DNA of 51,466 bases. It comes from an uncultured Sphingomonadaceae bacterium. Its GTDB lineage: Bacteria > Pseudomonadota > Alphaproteobacteria > Sphingomonadales > Sphingomonadaceae. The stretch spans positions 70,283 through 121,748 of the forward strand of contig CANNCV010000003.1 of assembly GCA_947503245.1 (NCBI GenBank), in the 5' to 3' direction. The notes below the pieces were generated by a model. That model made no database searches, was not told the origin of the DNA, and worked only from the letters and a program-made list of their open reading frames with translations. A program made the position numbers and the translations under genes. Below, one piece after another: positions 28,291-37,951 of this stretch (positions within the stretch are counted from its first letter, which is position 1; each line of letters starts with the position of its first letter).

Positions 28291-29529
28291 ATGTCCGACA
28301 CACAAAACACCCCAATCTCACCGCTTATGCGGCCATTCCCCGATATGCCGCATATTGAAGGTGTCACAATACGCAGTGTCGAAGCGGGCTATGCCTATAA
28401 GGATCGTGCTGATCTGACCTTGTTCACCTTTTGTGAAAACACCGTAGTTGCCGGCGTTACAACGCAAAGCTTATGTGCCTCTCCCGAAGTGATATTATGC
28501 CGCGAGCATTTGCAAGAGGGCAAAGCACGCGCTTTGATCGTCAATGCAGGAAACAGCAACGCTTTTACCGGAGCGGCTGGCAAAGCCGCCACGGATATGA
28601 TGATAGAGCTCGCAATGGGCGCATTATCATGCCCTGCAGAAGAGATATTCATCTCCTCCACCGGTGTAATCGGTGTGCCGTTACCGAAAGACAAAGCAAA
28701 GGCAGGTCTAACAAAAGTATTTGAGGCGCCAGAAATCAGCTTGCGCGATGCGGCCAAATCTATTGGCACTACAGATACCTTCCCCAAAGGCGCTACGGCC
28801 AGTGCGGTTATCGGTGACAAAACGGTGCATTTAACTGGCATTATCAAGGGCTCGGGTATGATTGCACCCGATATGGCAACTATGCTGGGTTATATTTTTA
28901 CCGACGCCGCCATTAGCGCCAACTTTCTGCAACAATTACTGGATCACTATAACAAAAACAGCTTTTCCTGCATCACCGTTGATAGTGACACATCAACCAG
29001 CGACACGGTGTTGGCCTTTGCAACGGGTCAGGCAGGTAATAATGTGCTCACCAGCTTATCTGACAAAGGCGCAGATGCTTTTGCAGCAGCATTTGAACAG
29101 ATATGCCGCGAATTGGCGCAATTGGTTGTGCGCGATGGCGAAGGGGCCAGCAAATTCATCACTATCAATGTGCACAATGCACATTCAGATGACAGCGCGC
29201 GCAACATCGGGCTATCTATTGCCAATTCACCCTTGGTAAAAACCGCTATTGCTGGTGAGGATGCCAATTGGGGGCGTGTGGTTATGGCCGTGGGCAAAGC
29301 CGGAGAGCCAGCGGACCGTGATAGGCTTGGTATAGCTTTCGGCGGTATAGCCGTTGCTGAAAACGGTATGGTTGCAGGCAGTTATGACGAAGATCGTGTA
29401 AATGCCCATCTGAAGAAGAGTGAGATTGAATTGCGTGTCGATATCGGACTGGGCGAGGGTCATGCCGAAATCTGGACCTGTGATCTGACTCATGGATATA
29501 TTTCCATCAACGCCGACTATCGAAGTTAA
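28291..29529 (+). CDS. argJ: Bifunctional glutamate N-acetyltransferase / amino-acid acetyltransferase
   Basis: ArgJ transfers the acetyl group from N-acetylornithine to glutamate, closing the cyclic arginine pathway, and may also use acetyl-CoA. The 412-residue proenzyme cleaves itself before the nucleophile Thr197 in APDMATMLGYIFTDA, giving alpha and beta chains. Other family pieces are VNAGNSNAFTG, SSTGVIGVPLP and GEDANWGRVVMAVG. The ATG has only a short GAG upstream. The next gene starts 1 base after the stop, so both are likely co-expressed. CarAB at the start of the window supplies carbamoyl phosphate to the same pathway. Confidence 0.96.
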   Translation: MSDTQNTPISPLMRPFPDMPHIEGVTIRSVEAGYAYKDRADLTLFTFCENTVVAGVTTQSLCASPEVILCREHLQEGKARALIVNAGNSNAFTGAAGKAATDMMIELAMGALSCPAEEIFISSTGVIGVPLPKDKAKAGLTKVFEAPEISLRDAAKSIGTTDTFPKGATASAVIGDKTVHLTGIIKGSGMIAPDMATMLGYIFTDAAISANFLQQLLDHYNKNSFSCITVDSDTSTSDTVLAFATGQAGNNVLTSLSDKGADAFAAAFEQICRELAQLVVRDGEGASKFITINVHNAHSDDSARNIGLSIANSPLVKTAIAGEDANWGRVVMAVGKAGEPADRDRLGIAFGGIAVAENGMVAGSYDEDRVNAHLKKSEIELRVDIGLGEGHAEIWTCDLTHGYISINADYRS

Positions 29530-29530
29530 T

Positions 29531-30340
29531 ATGTCCAGTTTTCATCCATTACATACTGAGGTTTCTGCACTGCTGAGGCAGACGGCAGAGCGCATTGTGA
29601 TGCCTAGATTTCGCAATCTATCGAGCAATGATATAGAAGAAAAAGCGCCGAACGATCTTGTCACCATTGCTGATAAGCAGAGCGAGGAAGCTCTATCATT
29701 GGGGCTTGCCGCATTACTGCCAGATGCAGCGATTATTGGCGAAGAAGCCTATGCAGCTGACCCTTCAGTCATGGCCCATATTAAGGATGATCAGGCCTGG
29801 ATAATAGATCCGATTGATGGCACGGGAAATTATGCGCGCGGCGAAACTCCCTTTGGCATCATTATCGCATTGGCAGAGCAAAACGAGACTGTAGCTGGCT
29901 GGATATATGATCCTGTGCGTCAACGTTTATGCCATGCATATCGCGGCCATGGCGCATATATAGATGGTGAGCAGGTCAAGGCAAATCAGCAACGTCCTGA
30001 ACGACCCAAGGCAGCCTTGGCCATGCGCTATATGACCGATGCACAAAGGCAGAGAGCGCAAGCGCTTGTCGCTGATGATTATGAATTGGTGCCCATCCCC
30101 AATTGTGCAGCAGAGCAATATCCATTGCTGACAGCAGCGGATCATCATTTTACGATTTTTGAACGCAGCCTGCCATGGGATCATGCCGCTGGTGTGCTGT
30201 TCCTCAACGAGGCCGGTGGCAAAGTCGCGCGCTGGGATGGGAGTGCTTACAGACCGGGTGATGACCGTAAAGGATTGCTCGGCGCTTCTAACCCGCAAAT
30301 TTGGGCAGAAGTCACCGAGCTATTCAATCATAAATTGTAA
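29531..30340 (+). CDS. Inositol monophosphatase family protein
   Basis: A 269-residue lithium-sensitive phosphatase-family enzyme requiring Mg2+. Motifs are GEEAYAAD (metal-binding Glu), DPIDGTGNY (93-101, Asp93 and Asp96) and WDHAAGVLFLNEAGG (216-230, Asp217). Substrate could be inositol phosphate, histidinol phosphate or 3'-phosphoadenosine phosphate; the position directly after argJ is consistent with an amino-acid role such as histidinol phosphatase, but motif spacing does not decide. I chose ATG 29531, with GAAG upstream and 1 base after the argJ stop; an in-frame start at 29492 would overlap argJ by 38 bases. Confidence 0.88.
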   Translation: MSSFHPLHTEVSALLRQTAERIVMPRFRNLSSNDIEEKAPNDLVTIADKQSEEALSLGLAALLPDAAIIGEEAYAADPSVMAHIKDDQAWIIDPIDGTGNYARGETPFGIIIALAEQNETVAGWIYDPVRQRLCHAYRGHGAYIDGEQVKANQQRPERPKAALAMRYMTDAQRQRAQALVADDYELVPIPNCAAEQYPLLTAADHHFTIFERSLPWDHAAGVLFLNEAGGKVARWDGSAYRPGDDRKGLLGASNPQIWAEVTELFNHKL

Positions 30341-30349
30341 AGCGCTGGC

Positions 30350-30679
30350 CTAAGCAGCAGCAACGCCTTGGTTGATCCATTCAGCCAACTGACTTTTTGG
30401 GGCCGCACCCAATTTTGTAGATGCAGGCTTGCCGTCTTTGAACAATATCATTGTTGGAATGCTGCGAACGCCAAATTCACTGGGGCGCACAGGATTATCA
30501 TCAATATTGAGCTTCGCGATCGTAACGTCACCGCTATATTCGTCGCTCAATTCTTCTAAAGCAGGGCCAATCATCTTACAAGGCCCGCACCATTCTGCCC
30601 AGAAATCGACCACAACCGGGCCATCTGCATTCAACACTACGTCTTCAAAATTTTCATCGCTTACTTCAATCGTCGCCAT
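30350..30679 (-). CDS. trxA: Thioredoxin
   Basis: A cytosolic disulfide reductant of 109 residues with the active site WCGPCK (Cys31 and Cys34), the preceding VVVDFWAEW strand, and the cis-Pro loop [19 protein letters not shown] lies 6-7 bases before the ATG. It follows addA by 73 bases on the same strand, as in many alphaproteobacteria, and is convergent with the phosphatase gene 9 bases away. Complete. Confidence 0.96.
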   Translation of the reverse strand: MATIEVSDENFEDVVLNADGPVVVDFWAEWCGPCKMIGPALEELSDEYSGDVTIAKLNIDDNPVRPSEFGVRSIPTMILFKDGKPASTKLGAAPKSQLAEWINQGVAAA

Positions 30680-30752
30680 GATGTATCTCCTTTACAACCG
30701 AAGTAAGGTTTTTGCGCCATGTTGCAAGCGCATGGCCTTACAAGATTTCTTG

Positions 30753-33700
30753 TCAGGGCAATAGCCAGCCTTGACCGGCATCATCCAACTGCGCCTTATC
30801 CAACCACATCAGCTGAGCATTGTGCGTAAAAAGCAGTCCAAGCTGAATATCATGATCAGGGAATAGTTGCGCTAAGGCTGCGCCATAAGCCGCCATCTGG
30901 CGCAGATGCGCTCGCGGTATCTCATCTCTATTAGCAGGAGGATTGCGCCCAGTTTTAAAATCAATAACCCGCACAGTTTTATCACTCATGACAAGCCTGT
31001 CGATCGTTCCGTTGATCACAACACCATTAACATTGGCTGCTATGCTCACTTCAGCTTGTGAATCAGGTCCAAAGACATCCACCCAATCAGGGTTGTTGAT
31101 CACATCGCATGCAGTTTGCGGAATCTCATGCAACATCTCTGTCGTCAGACCTACGCCACGTTTTGCCAGCCAGGATTGCGCCACGGCCATACGCTTTTCA
31201 AAAGGCACATCTGGCAAACGCTCAAATAATTGGTGCAATAATGTGCCGCGCAAAGCCGCCATTTGCGCCTTGTCGTTCAATCCCGGCGATGATGCCCACA
31301 TATCATCGCCTAATGACGACGGCGCGAGAGGACGCGGTGGCCGCGCTTCTTCAGGAGCGGATCGCAGCGCCCATGGCGGAAGTGCAGCAAGGCTGGTCGG
31401 TGGACCTTCCTCTATGCTTTCTTCCATCTTGCCACGCGCAATTTCTGGCGCTTTGCCATAGACTTGGCAACCACCCCATAACAGATCAACATGCGGCTCA
31501 AGCCCTTGACCTTCCATCACATTGCTCGCCATTTGGTACCAGCTATTGGCTGGCATAGAGCGGTTGGCCAAAGGTTTAATAGCGGCAAAGCATAGATGCT
31601 CTTCGGCTCTGGTCATAGCGACATAGGCCAGTCGCCAATGCTCGGCCAAGGCCTGTGCTTTCGCCTCCGTATAAGCCGTTTCAACGGGCCCGGCCTGCAA
31701 ATCTTTTTTGACCGGCCACAAAGGTATGGGCACATCCCCATCATCGCTGGATACAGTAAGATTGATGCCCTTGGTGGAAGACCTATCAGGGTCACTATGG
31801 CTGTCGGCCAATATGACAATGGGAGATTGCAAGCCTTTTGAGCCATGAACAGTCATGACACGCACTTCATCATCATTGACGATTTCACGCTTGATTTCGC
31901 TATCTATGGCATCAAACCAATGCAGAAAGGACTGCATAACAGGGTGATGGTCCTGCTGATATTTCTGACTGATATTCAGAAATTCCTCTAATGGATCGAG
32001 ACATTCCGTTCCCAATCGCGCCACCAGTCGCGCGCGTCCTTCTAACTTGCCGCTAAGCAAAGTCTCAAAAAAATCATAAGGCGTTTCATAATCCGCCATC
32101 GCCAAAATATCGAACAATGGTGCAATGCGTGCATCATCGCGCGCCATATTGTTGCGTAAATGCCGCCATAAGGGAACGCCTTTCGGTCTGTAACCAAGCT
32201 CATGTAGACTATCATGCGACCAGCCAATAAGCGGTGAGACCAGCAGGCATGCCAAATTGAGGTCATCCTCTGGCTGCAAGGTAAATCGCGCGGCGGCGCA
32301 CAGATCACGCACTGCCAATGGCTGACCAATACGCAATCTATCTATACCGGCCACGCGAATATTTTGCGCGTAAAGGCGATTGACAATCAATCGTGCAAGA
32401 TCGCCCCTTTTGCGCAATAATATCATCACATCGCCGGCATTGGCGCGCCGTTTCTGCTTCTCCAAATATATCCCTTGGTCCAGCCAATTGCGCACTTGCA
32501 GCGCAATATGCTCGGCCAATATTCGATCAGGTTGACTGAACCAGCCATCATCGGAGCTATCGGCATCGTCCTCTTCGCCGCGATGAACCGGCTGCCACAG
32601 CATCACTGAACCAGAATTGTTCAACCCCTTATGCGAAGCAGGTCGTTCCGGCAGTTCCAGCGCTTCATGGCCCAAATTATCCAAAGCCAGATCAACAAAG
32701 TCGAGTACTGGCTGAGCCGTGCGGAAACTCTGCGCCAATGCTGGTGTGCGCATCTCGCCATTCGCTTCATCCAAGATATTTTGGAAACGATGGCGCGCCA
32801 CTTCGTAATTGAACGGGCTTGTTCCCTGGAAACTGTAAATCGCTTGCTTGAAATCCCCCACAGTGAACAATGTCCGCGCCTTATCATTATGCGCGCCCTC
32901 GCCTGCAAAAAAGTCAGACGTCAGTGCCAGCACGATCAACCATTGCAACGCATTGGTGTCCTGCGACTCATCAACCAATATGTGATCGATCCGCCGATCA
33001 AGCTTATAGCGTATCCAATCGGCCATATGCTTATGCACCAACAGATTGGCCGTATTGCGAATGATATCATCAAAATCCAAAACGCCTTCGCGCGCTTTGG
33101 CATTATGTAGCGCCCTGCTAAATGCACGGCCCGCATAAAGTGCAGGCACATATAGGTCAGCATAGGAAAGCAAGGTGCGTTTTTCAGAATATATTCGCAA
33201 ATTATCGACAATCTGCGCAGCAAATATATCATAATCTGGTTCAGCCTTGAGCTGGCCTTTTTGAACTTTACGCGGCTCACCCTTTTTGGTCAGAAAAACA
33301 CCGGTCATTTGGTCAAAAAGCTCTGCTCTTTGGGGCAGATCAGCCGCAAGCCATTGCCCCAATATCACAGTATTTTCACGCCCTGTTTTGGCCGACCAGC
33401 CCTGATTGGCAACCAATAGGGTTTGAACGATAGAGCGATCAACAAACCCATCATCTAGAAACTTGGTGATGGTATCTAGGGTATCATCAGGCGATAATCC
33501 AAGAGCAGGCAGAATAGCTGCCGATAGATCCTCTGGCAGATCGTCCCAAATATCTGGTTTAGCGGCACATCGCAGCAAAAAGCCGGTAATGGTATCCTGA
33601 TCTTGAAGCAGACTTAGCTCACGAACAGTCTGCAGCAGTTCATTGCCTCCACTGTTGGCATCACCGCGCAAGATCGTACCCAAAGTTTCATCAACCAATA

Positions 33701-34166
33701 AAGATTTATCGTGGTCGTCCAGCGCGGTAAAACCCGGAACGATACCCGCCTCTAAAGGGAAGTTGGCGAGCAGACTTTGGCAAAAGCTGTGTATGGTTTG
33801 AATAGCAATGCCGCCACCGGGCGCATCCAATACTGCGGCAAATAGGGTTCTCGCACGTGATATGGTTTTGGGATCGGCCGGAGCGCCAATAGCATGCAAA
33901 TCACGCGCCAGCTTTGCATCATCAGATTGCACCCAACGCGCCAGATCATTGCTGATGCGCTCGGCCATTTCGGCAGCTGCGGCCTTTGTGAAGGTAAGGC
34001 ACAGGATATTCTCTGGCCGAACACCGGGTTGCAACAATAGCCTGAACACTCTTGCGGTCAGCACCTGTGTCTTACCCGTTCCGGCAGAGGCACTCAGCCA
34101 GATAGTCTCTTGCGGAATGACCGCTTCCTGTTGGTCAGGGGTCAATGTGAACAGCTTATCAGCCAT
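30753..34166 (-). CDS. addA: Double-strand break repair helicase AddA
   Basis: AddA is the UvrD-like helicase-nuclease subunit of AddAB, the RecBCD functional equivalent. The 1,137-residue protein has Walker A ASAGTGKT (26-33), helicase motif II ILVDESQDTN, motif VI YVAMTRAEEHLCFA, and a C-terminal RecB-type nuclease with GTIDRLVM and VIDFKTGRN (PD-(D/E)xK). I chose ATG 34166, which overlaps the addB stop by 8 bases and gives MADKLFTLTPDQQEAV, the usual Q-motif N-terminus; the open frame to 34211 is an overlap artefact. It is the last gene of the overlapping divL-to-addA chain. Confidence 0.96.
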   Translation of the reverse strand: MADKLFTLTPDQQEAVIPQETIWLSASAGTGKTQVLTARVFRLLLQPGVRPENILCLTFTKAAAAEMAERISNDLARWVQSDDAKLARDLHAIGAPADPKTISRARTLFAAVLDAPGGGIAIQTIHSFCQSLLANFPLEAGIVPGFTALDDHDKSLLVDETLGTILRGDANSGGNELLQTVRELSLLQDQDTITGFLLRCAAKPDIWDDLPEDLSAAILPALGLSPDDTLDTITKFLDDGFVDRSIVQTLLVANQGWSAKTGRENTVILGQWLAADLPQRAELFDQMTGVFLTKKGEPRKVQKGQLKAEPDYDIFAAQIVDNLRIYSEKRTLLSYADLYVPALYAGRAFSRALHNAKAREGVLDFDDIIRNTANLLVHKHMADWIRYKLDRRIDHILVDESQDTNALQWLIVLALTSDFFAGEGAHNDKARTLFTVGDFKQAIYSFQGTSPFNYEVARHRFQNILDEANGEMRTPALAQSFRTAQPVLDFVDLALDNLGHEALELPERPASHKGLNNSGSVMLWQPVHRGEEDDADSSDDGWFSQPDRILAEHIALQVRNWLDQGIYLEKQKRRANAGDVMILLRKRGDLARLIVNRLYAQNIRVAGIDRLRIGQPLAVRDLCAAARFTLQPEDDLNLACLLVSPLIGWSHDSLHELGYRPKGVPLWRHLRNNMARDDARIAPLFDILAMADYETPYDFFETLLSGKLEGRARLVARLGTECLDPLEEFLNISQKYQQDHHPVMQSFLHWFDAIDSEIKREIVNDDEVRVMTVHGSKGLQSPIVILADSHSDPDRSSTKGINLTVSSDDGDVPIPLWPVKKDLQAGPVETAYTEAKAQALAEHWRLAYVAMTRAEEHLCFAAIKPLANRSMPANSWYQMASNVMEGQGLEPHVDLLWGGCQVYGKAPEIARGKMEESIEEGPPTSLAALPPWALRSAPEEARPPRPLAPSSLGDDMWASSPGLNDKAQMAALRGTLLHQLFERLPDVPFEKRMAVAQSWLAKRGVGLTTEMLHEIPQTACDVINNPDWVDVFGPDSQAEVSIAANVNGVVINGTIDRLVMSDKTVRVIDFKTGRNPPANRDEIPRAHLRQMAAYGAALAQLFPDHDIQLGLLFTHNAQLMWLDKAQLDDAGQGWLLP

Positions 34167-37100
34167 TACCAGACATCCCTTCTGCGCCAATGACATGTGG
34201 TGTGCGGCCATACCATTCCTCTAACCGCATCAAATGATCATAATCATTATAGCCCGCATAATCGGGGTCAGGTTCTGCAGAAAATGGTTCCGAACCCAAT
34301 ATCCATCGATCCAGTGCCTCATCAAGATATTCCCTCATTGAGGGCACAAATTCTTCATTGGTCAGGCCGCTTTTTTTGCCATCTATTTTCAGCGGTATAT
34401 TCCGTTTTCCAAATCCATCTTCGTCATTGCGGCTAAGGGACCAATATTCGACGCTATCAACCTTTGTCATAGTGCAAGGAAAGCCGCCTTCTTCTGCAAT
34501 AATCGCCAAAATGCCCAATTGCATGGCATAGCCCTCAGCCACCATAGTATTGCTCGGCGCCTTGCCGGTTTTGTAATCAATAATGGTCAGCCCCTCACCA
34601 GCGCCAATATCAACTCTGTCGGCTTTGCCTGATAGTGATATGCCGCGATAATCAATCCGTCCCCATTCCTCCGCAAACAGGATTGTGCGCCCATTATCAG
34701 CCAAAGCTGCGCTTTCCTTACCTATCCAAGAGATAGCAGCATCCAGTCGCGGACGCCAAAAGGCTTGCAATAATGGGAAATCGCCCTGCTCATTCCAGAA
34801 CGCTTCCATGCGAGCAGCCAAGGCAGTGCTTTGCCCATCATCCTGCTTAACCCATTGCTCCAGCACATCATGCACCATGGTGCCGCGCCAAGCTGCATTG
34901 GGCACAGCATCAGGCGCATCAAGCGAGCGCAGACCCAATATTTTGCCCGCATAAAAAGCAAAAGGGGCACCACGAAGACGATCCATATCAGTAGCCGAAA
35001 TCGCAACATTGCGCTGTTCAGCCGATGGCGCAGGCGCTGGAGCCGCAATCGCCTCGGCAGGTTTTTGACGATCAACAGACCTTTCCATAGCCAACATCGC
35101 GTCATCTGTCTGTAATCGGCTGTCCAACACAGCTTTCAACCTCTGCACAAAGGGAGAGGCAATGGTAACACCTGCCGTGTCACGCTTTGCTCTGGTGAGA
35201 ACACATTGCGGTGCGCCCAGAGCGCTGGCCAGATCATGAGCGCTTAAACCATTGCTATAGTCCAGTGTCGGCATACCCAATTTGCGTCTGACCACAGGCG
35301 CAAGAAACGGATCACCTGAAGGATTTTGCGGCCATGTGCCTGCGTTCAAGCCTGCACAGATCATCATATCAGCCCGTTGCAGCCTTGCCTCCAACAAACC
35401 ATAAATGGCAACGCGCGGGTGCAAGCCATAGCTGGGTCGAACGGAGATATCGGTCAGAAAACCACGCAGTAATGGTGATAATTCGTTAGGTTGGCTGACA
35501 AAGTCGCGTTTTTGCAACTCTCTATCAACCTCACGCAAACGATCGGATAATGCCCTTCCCGCCGCGCCCTTCCAGATATCACCATTGCTCAACCGGTCGG
35601 CACATTCCGCCAGACTGCGCAGACATTGCGCCAATGATAAGGACTCGCGAACCGATATTTCCAATGGATGGAAAAATATCTCGCTTGTACTGGGCCAAAA
35701 CTCTGGATCAAAAGCCGCTGACACAGCTTCGTCATCTCCTTTATTTTTGCGGGAAACCTTAGATTTTTGACGCACCGCACAATATGCTGACAGTTTCTTA
35801 TCAATCGCTTGCAAGCCAAGGCCAAGGCGCGGACCACGCAATGCCATATCCACAGCTCTAACCTGACTAAGCCAATCCTTGCGTGCCATATTTCCGCTTG
35901 CCAAGGGATGCTTGAGCACTGCCAATATATCAGTCGCGGCAAAATCACTTGCAAGACATTGGGCAAGGCCGAGCAATAATGTTGCTGGCGGCGTGTCACA
36001 CAGGTTGCGCCCGGCACTGTCATCAGCCTCTATGTTCCAGCGTTTCAGATGATTGGCAATCCGCCGGGCAAGCAAGCGGTCCGGCGTGATTATCGCCACG
36101 CGCTTTTCCGGCGTCTCCAGTGCTTGACGTGTCATCAACGCGATCAGCTGCGCTTCTTCGCCTAAAGTCTCTGCTTCGATGAGTTTAACATTGGGCAACC
36201 GCCGCTCTGGGGCGGGTAAATCCTGCCATGCACCGCTAAAATACGCGGGCAGAAAGATGTGGCTTATCGTGCGGCTGGCAATTGGCGGCGCAGCATTATC
36301 GCCAGAACGGTGCCAATGGCTAACTTCATCGCGGCTTACGCCCATACGATGCAGCAATAAGCGCATATGATATTGTGGATGATTAATCTCACCATTGGTG
36401 AAATCATCATAGTGCAATGTCTCGCCATCAACACGCGCAGCAAATAATCGCTGCCAAATATCGTCGTCCAAGGCCAGATCAAGCCCGGGAAAGACAACAC
36501 TGCCATTTGGGCTAAAAGCAATGCTTTTGAGCATATTCGCAACAGCAGGCGCAGGCGTTGTAATGCCAGCGGCCATGATGTCGCGATCTTCACCCAGATG
36601 CATCATGCGTTTCGCCGCATTGCTCAGCAAAGCATTTCGCCTCGAAACACCGTCTATCATGTCATTATCGGACAGGTAGCGCAGCCAGCCCTGCCCTACA
36701 TAATGGACAATTTTAAGCGATGTCTGCCAATGTGCGGCAAGCTCTTGCTCATGTTCGGCAACCACCGCATCCAAATCGGCAAGATCGCGTTGCTCAACAA
36801 ATAGCTGGTCCAATAAGGTACCAAATTCACGCGCCAGACGAAAGATTTCTGACTGGCTGTGCTGCATATTGTTACGCTCGGCAAATTCACTGACCAGACG
36901 TGCCAGCACAAATTGCCGATGTATCGGGTCAACTGCAGGCGCAATAGCGTCATCATCCTGCAAGCGGTCAAGCGACGCGCCGATATTTTCGCCTAAATCA
37001 AGATCACCAATGGCGACCATTTTGGGCAGGATCAACCCGCCATCGGATTGACGCACAAAAGCCTCGCTTATCGCTCTGGCTGCACGTTGATTTGGCACCA

Positions 37101-37242
37101 GCAACGTCAAACGCGCCAGACCATGCTGATATTTGCGATACCGCGCAATAAGGCCAGTTGTCAGAGCATCGGCAAAACCGCGATGCGGCGCAATCGTGTA
37201 AAGGCTAGGCCTTATAGGCTTGATATTTGACGCATCAGCCAC
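34159..37242 (-). CDS. addB: Double-strand break repair protein AddB
   Basis: AddB is the second nuclease subunit of AddAB and scans for Chi-like sites in related systems. The 1,027-residue protein is the alphaproteobacterial type: an N-terminal inactive helicase-like fold (start MADASNIKPIRPSLYTIAPH) and a C-terminal nuclease with LSGKADRVD and LTIIDYKTGKAP. I see no C-terminal Cys cluster like the iron-sulfur staple of Bacillus AddB. It overlaps the nucleotidyltransferase gene upstream by 8 bases and addA downstream by 8 bases, so translation is coupled. Confidence 0.94.
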   Translation of the reverse strand: MADASNIKPIRPSLYTIAPHRGFADALTTGLIARYRKYQHGLARLTLLVPNQRAARAISEAFVRQSDGGLILPKMVAIGDLDLGENIGASLDRLQDDDAIAPAVDPIHRQFVLARLVSEFAERNNMQHSQSEIFRLAREFGTLLDQLFVEQRDLADLDAVVAEHEQELAAHWQTSLKIVHYVGQGWLRYLSDNDMIDGVSRRNALLSNAAKRMMHLGEDRDIMAAGITTPAPAVANMLKSIAFSPNGSVVFPGLDLALDDDIWQRLFAARVDGETLHYDDFTNGEINHPQYHMRLLLHRMGVSRDEVSHWHRSGDNAAPPIASRTISHIFLPAYFSGAWQDLPAPERRLPNVKLIEAETLGEEAQLIALMTRQALETPEKRVAIITPDRLLARRIANHLKRWNIEADDSAGRNLCDTPPATLLLGLAQCLASDFAATDILAVLKHPLASGNMARKDWLSQVRAVDMALRGPRLGLGLQAIDKKLSAYCAVRQKSKVSRKNKGDDEAVSAAFDPEFWPSTSEIFFHPLEISVRESLSLAQCLRSLAECADRLSNGDIWKGAAGRALSDRLREVDRELQKRDFVSQPNELSPLLRGFLTDISVRPSYGLHPRVAIYGLLEARLQRADMMICAGLNAGTWPQNPSGDPFLAPVVRRKLGMPTLDYSNGLSAHDLASALGAPQCVLTRAKRDTAGVTIASPFVQRLKAVLDSRLQTDDAMLAMERSVDRQKPAEAIAAPAPAPSAEQRNVAISATDMDRLRGAPFAFYAGKILGLRSLDAPDAVPNAAWRGTMVHDVLEQWVKQDDGQSTALAARMEAFWNEQGDFPLLQAFWRPRLDAAISWIGKESAALADNGRTILFAEEWGRIDYRGISLSGKADRVDIGAGEGLTIIDYKTGKAPSNTMVAEGYAMQLGILAIIAEEGGFPCTMTKVDSVEYWSLSRNDEDGFGKRNIPLKIDGKKSGLTNEEFVPSMREYLDEALDRWILGSEPFSAEPDPDYAGYNDYDHLMRLEEWYGRTPHVIGAEGMSGNG

Positions 37243-37951
37243 TGAGCAATGCAGCTTCGGTAGGTGCTATGGCTTCTGGCGTTCCAACATCAAACCACTG
37301 TCCTTCATGCAATGCGCCGTATAAACGCCCATCTTCCATCGCTCGGTCCCAGAATATTCGGGTCGAAAATGCTCCATCCGGCGCATCGCGCAACAGGCGC
37401 TTGGATATAAGCTGGATACCCGTGAAAATATAAGGCGCTACGCGGCCGCTTTTGCGCCAACTGATCCGGCCTTCTGCATCCAGATGGAAATCCCCGCGAC
37501 CATTATGATGAAATGCATTTTTGTGCGGAACCAAGAGCAATAGAGCATCCATTTTGTCCGCATCCCAGTCATCACTCAAAATCTGAAAGGCATCGCGTGA
37601 CCCATTAAGCCAGATATTATCACTGTTCAGGCAGAAAAATGGATCAGCATCAATGAGTGGCAAGGCTTTGGTCATTCCGCCGCCTGTCTCCAACAAAGCC
37701 TCCCGTTCATCAGAAATTTTGACGTCGATAGGATATTTCAGGCCGCCCAAATGCGCCTCAAGGGCATCTGCCAGATAATGCACATTCACCACCGTCTTTG
37801 AAATACCTGCATTCCAGAGATGCTCATAAACATGGTCGATCATCGCTTTTCCAGCAACTTGCACCAGAGGCTTGGGCCGTGTTGCCGTCAAAGGGCGCAT
37901 TCTCTTGCCATAACCAGCAGCCATAATCATCGCGGTATCCGTAACGATCAT
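37235..37951 (-). CDS. Sugar-1-phosphate nucleotidyltransferase, MurU-like
   Basis: A 238-residue nucleotidyltransferase similar to MurU, which makes UDP-MurNAc from MurNAc-1-phosphate and UTP in peptidoglycan recycling. Motifs are the pyrophosphorylase signature MAAGYGKRMRPLTATRPKP, NSDNIW (metal-binding Asp) and FDVGTPEA at the end. It starts with ATG 37951, overlapping the stop of the kinase-like gene by 4 bases, and overlaps addB. The adjacent AmgK-like kinase would supply its substrate, which favours the MurU role over a glucose- or mannose-1-phosphate enzyme. Confidence 0.88.
   Translation of the reverse strand: MIVTDTAMIMAAGYGKRMRPLTATRPKPLVQVAGKAMIDHVYEHLWNAGISKTVVNVHYLADALEAHLGGLKYPIDVKISDEREALLETGGGMTKALPLIDADPFFCLNSDNIWLNGSRDAFQILSDDWDADKMDALLLLVPHKNAFHHNGRGDFHLDAEGRISWRKSGRVAPYIFTGIQLISKRLLRDAPDGAFSTRIFWDRAMEDGRLYGALHEGQWFDVGTPEAIAPTEAALLSG

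Noticed and set aside
30680-30752. Hairpin GCCATG/CATGGC between addA and trxA
   Set aside because: No T run follows on the minus strand, so I do not call it a terminator.
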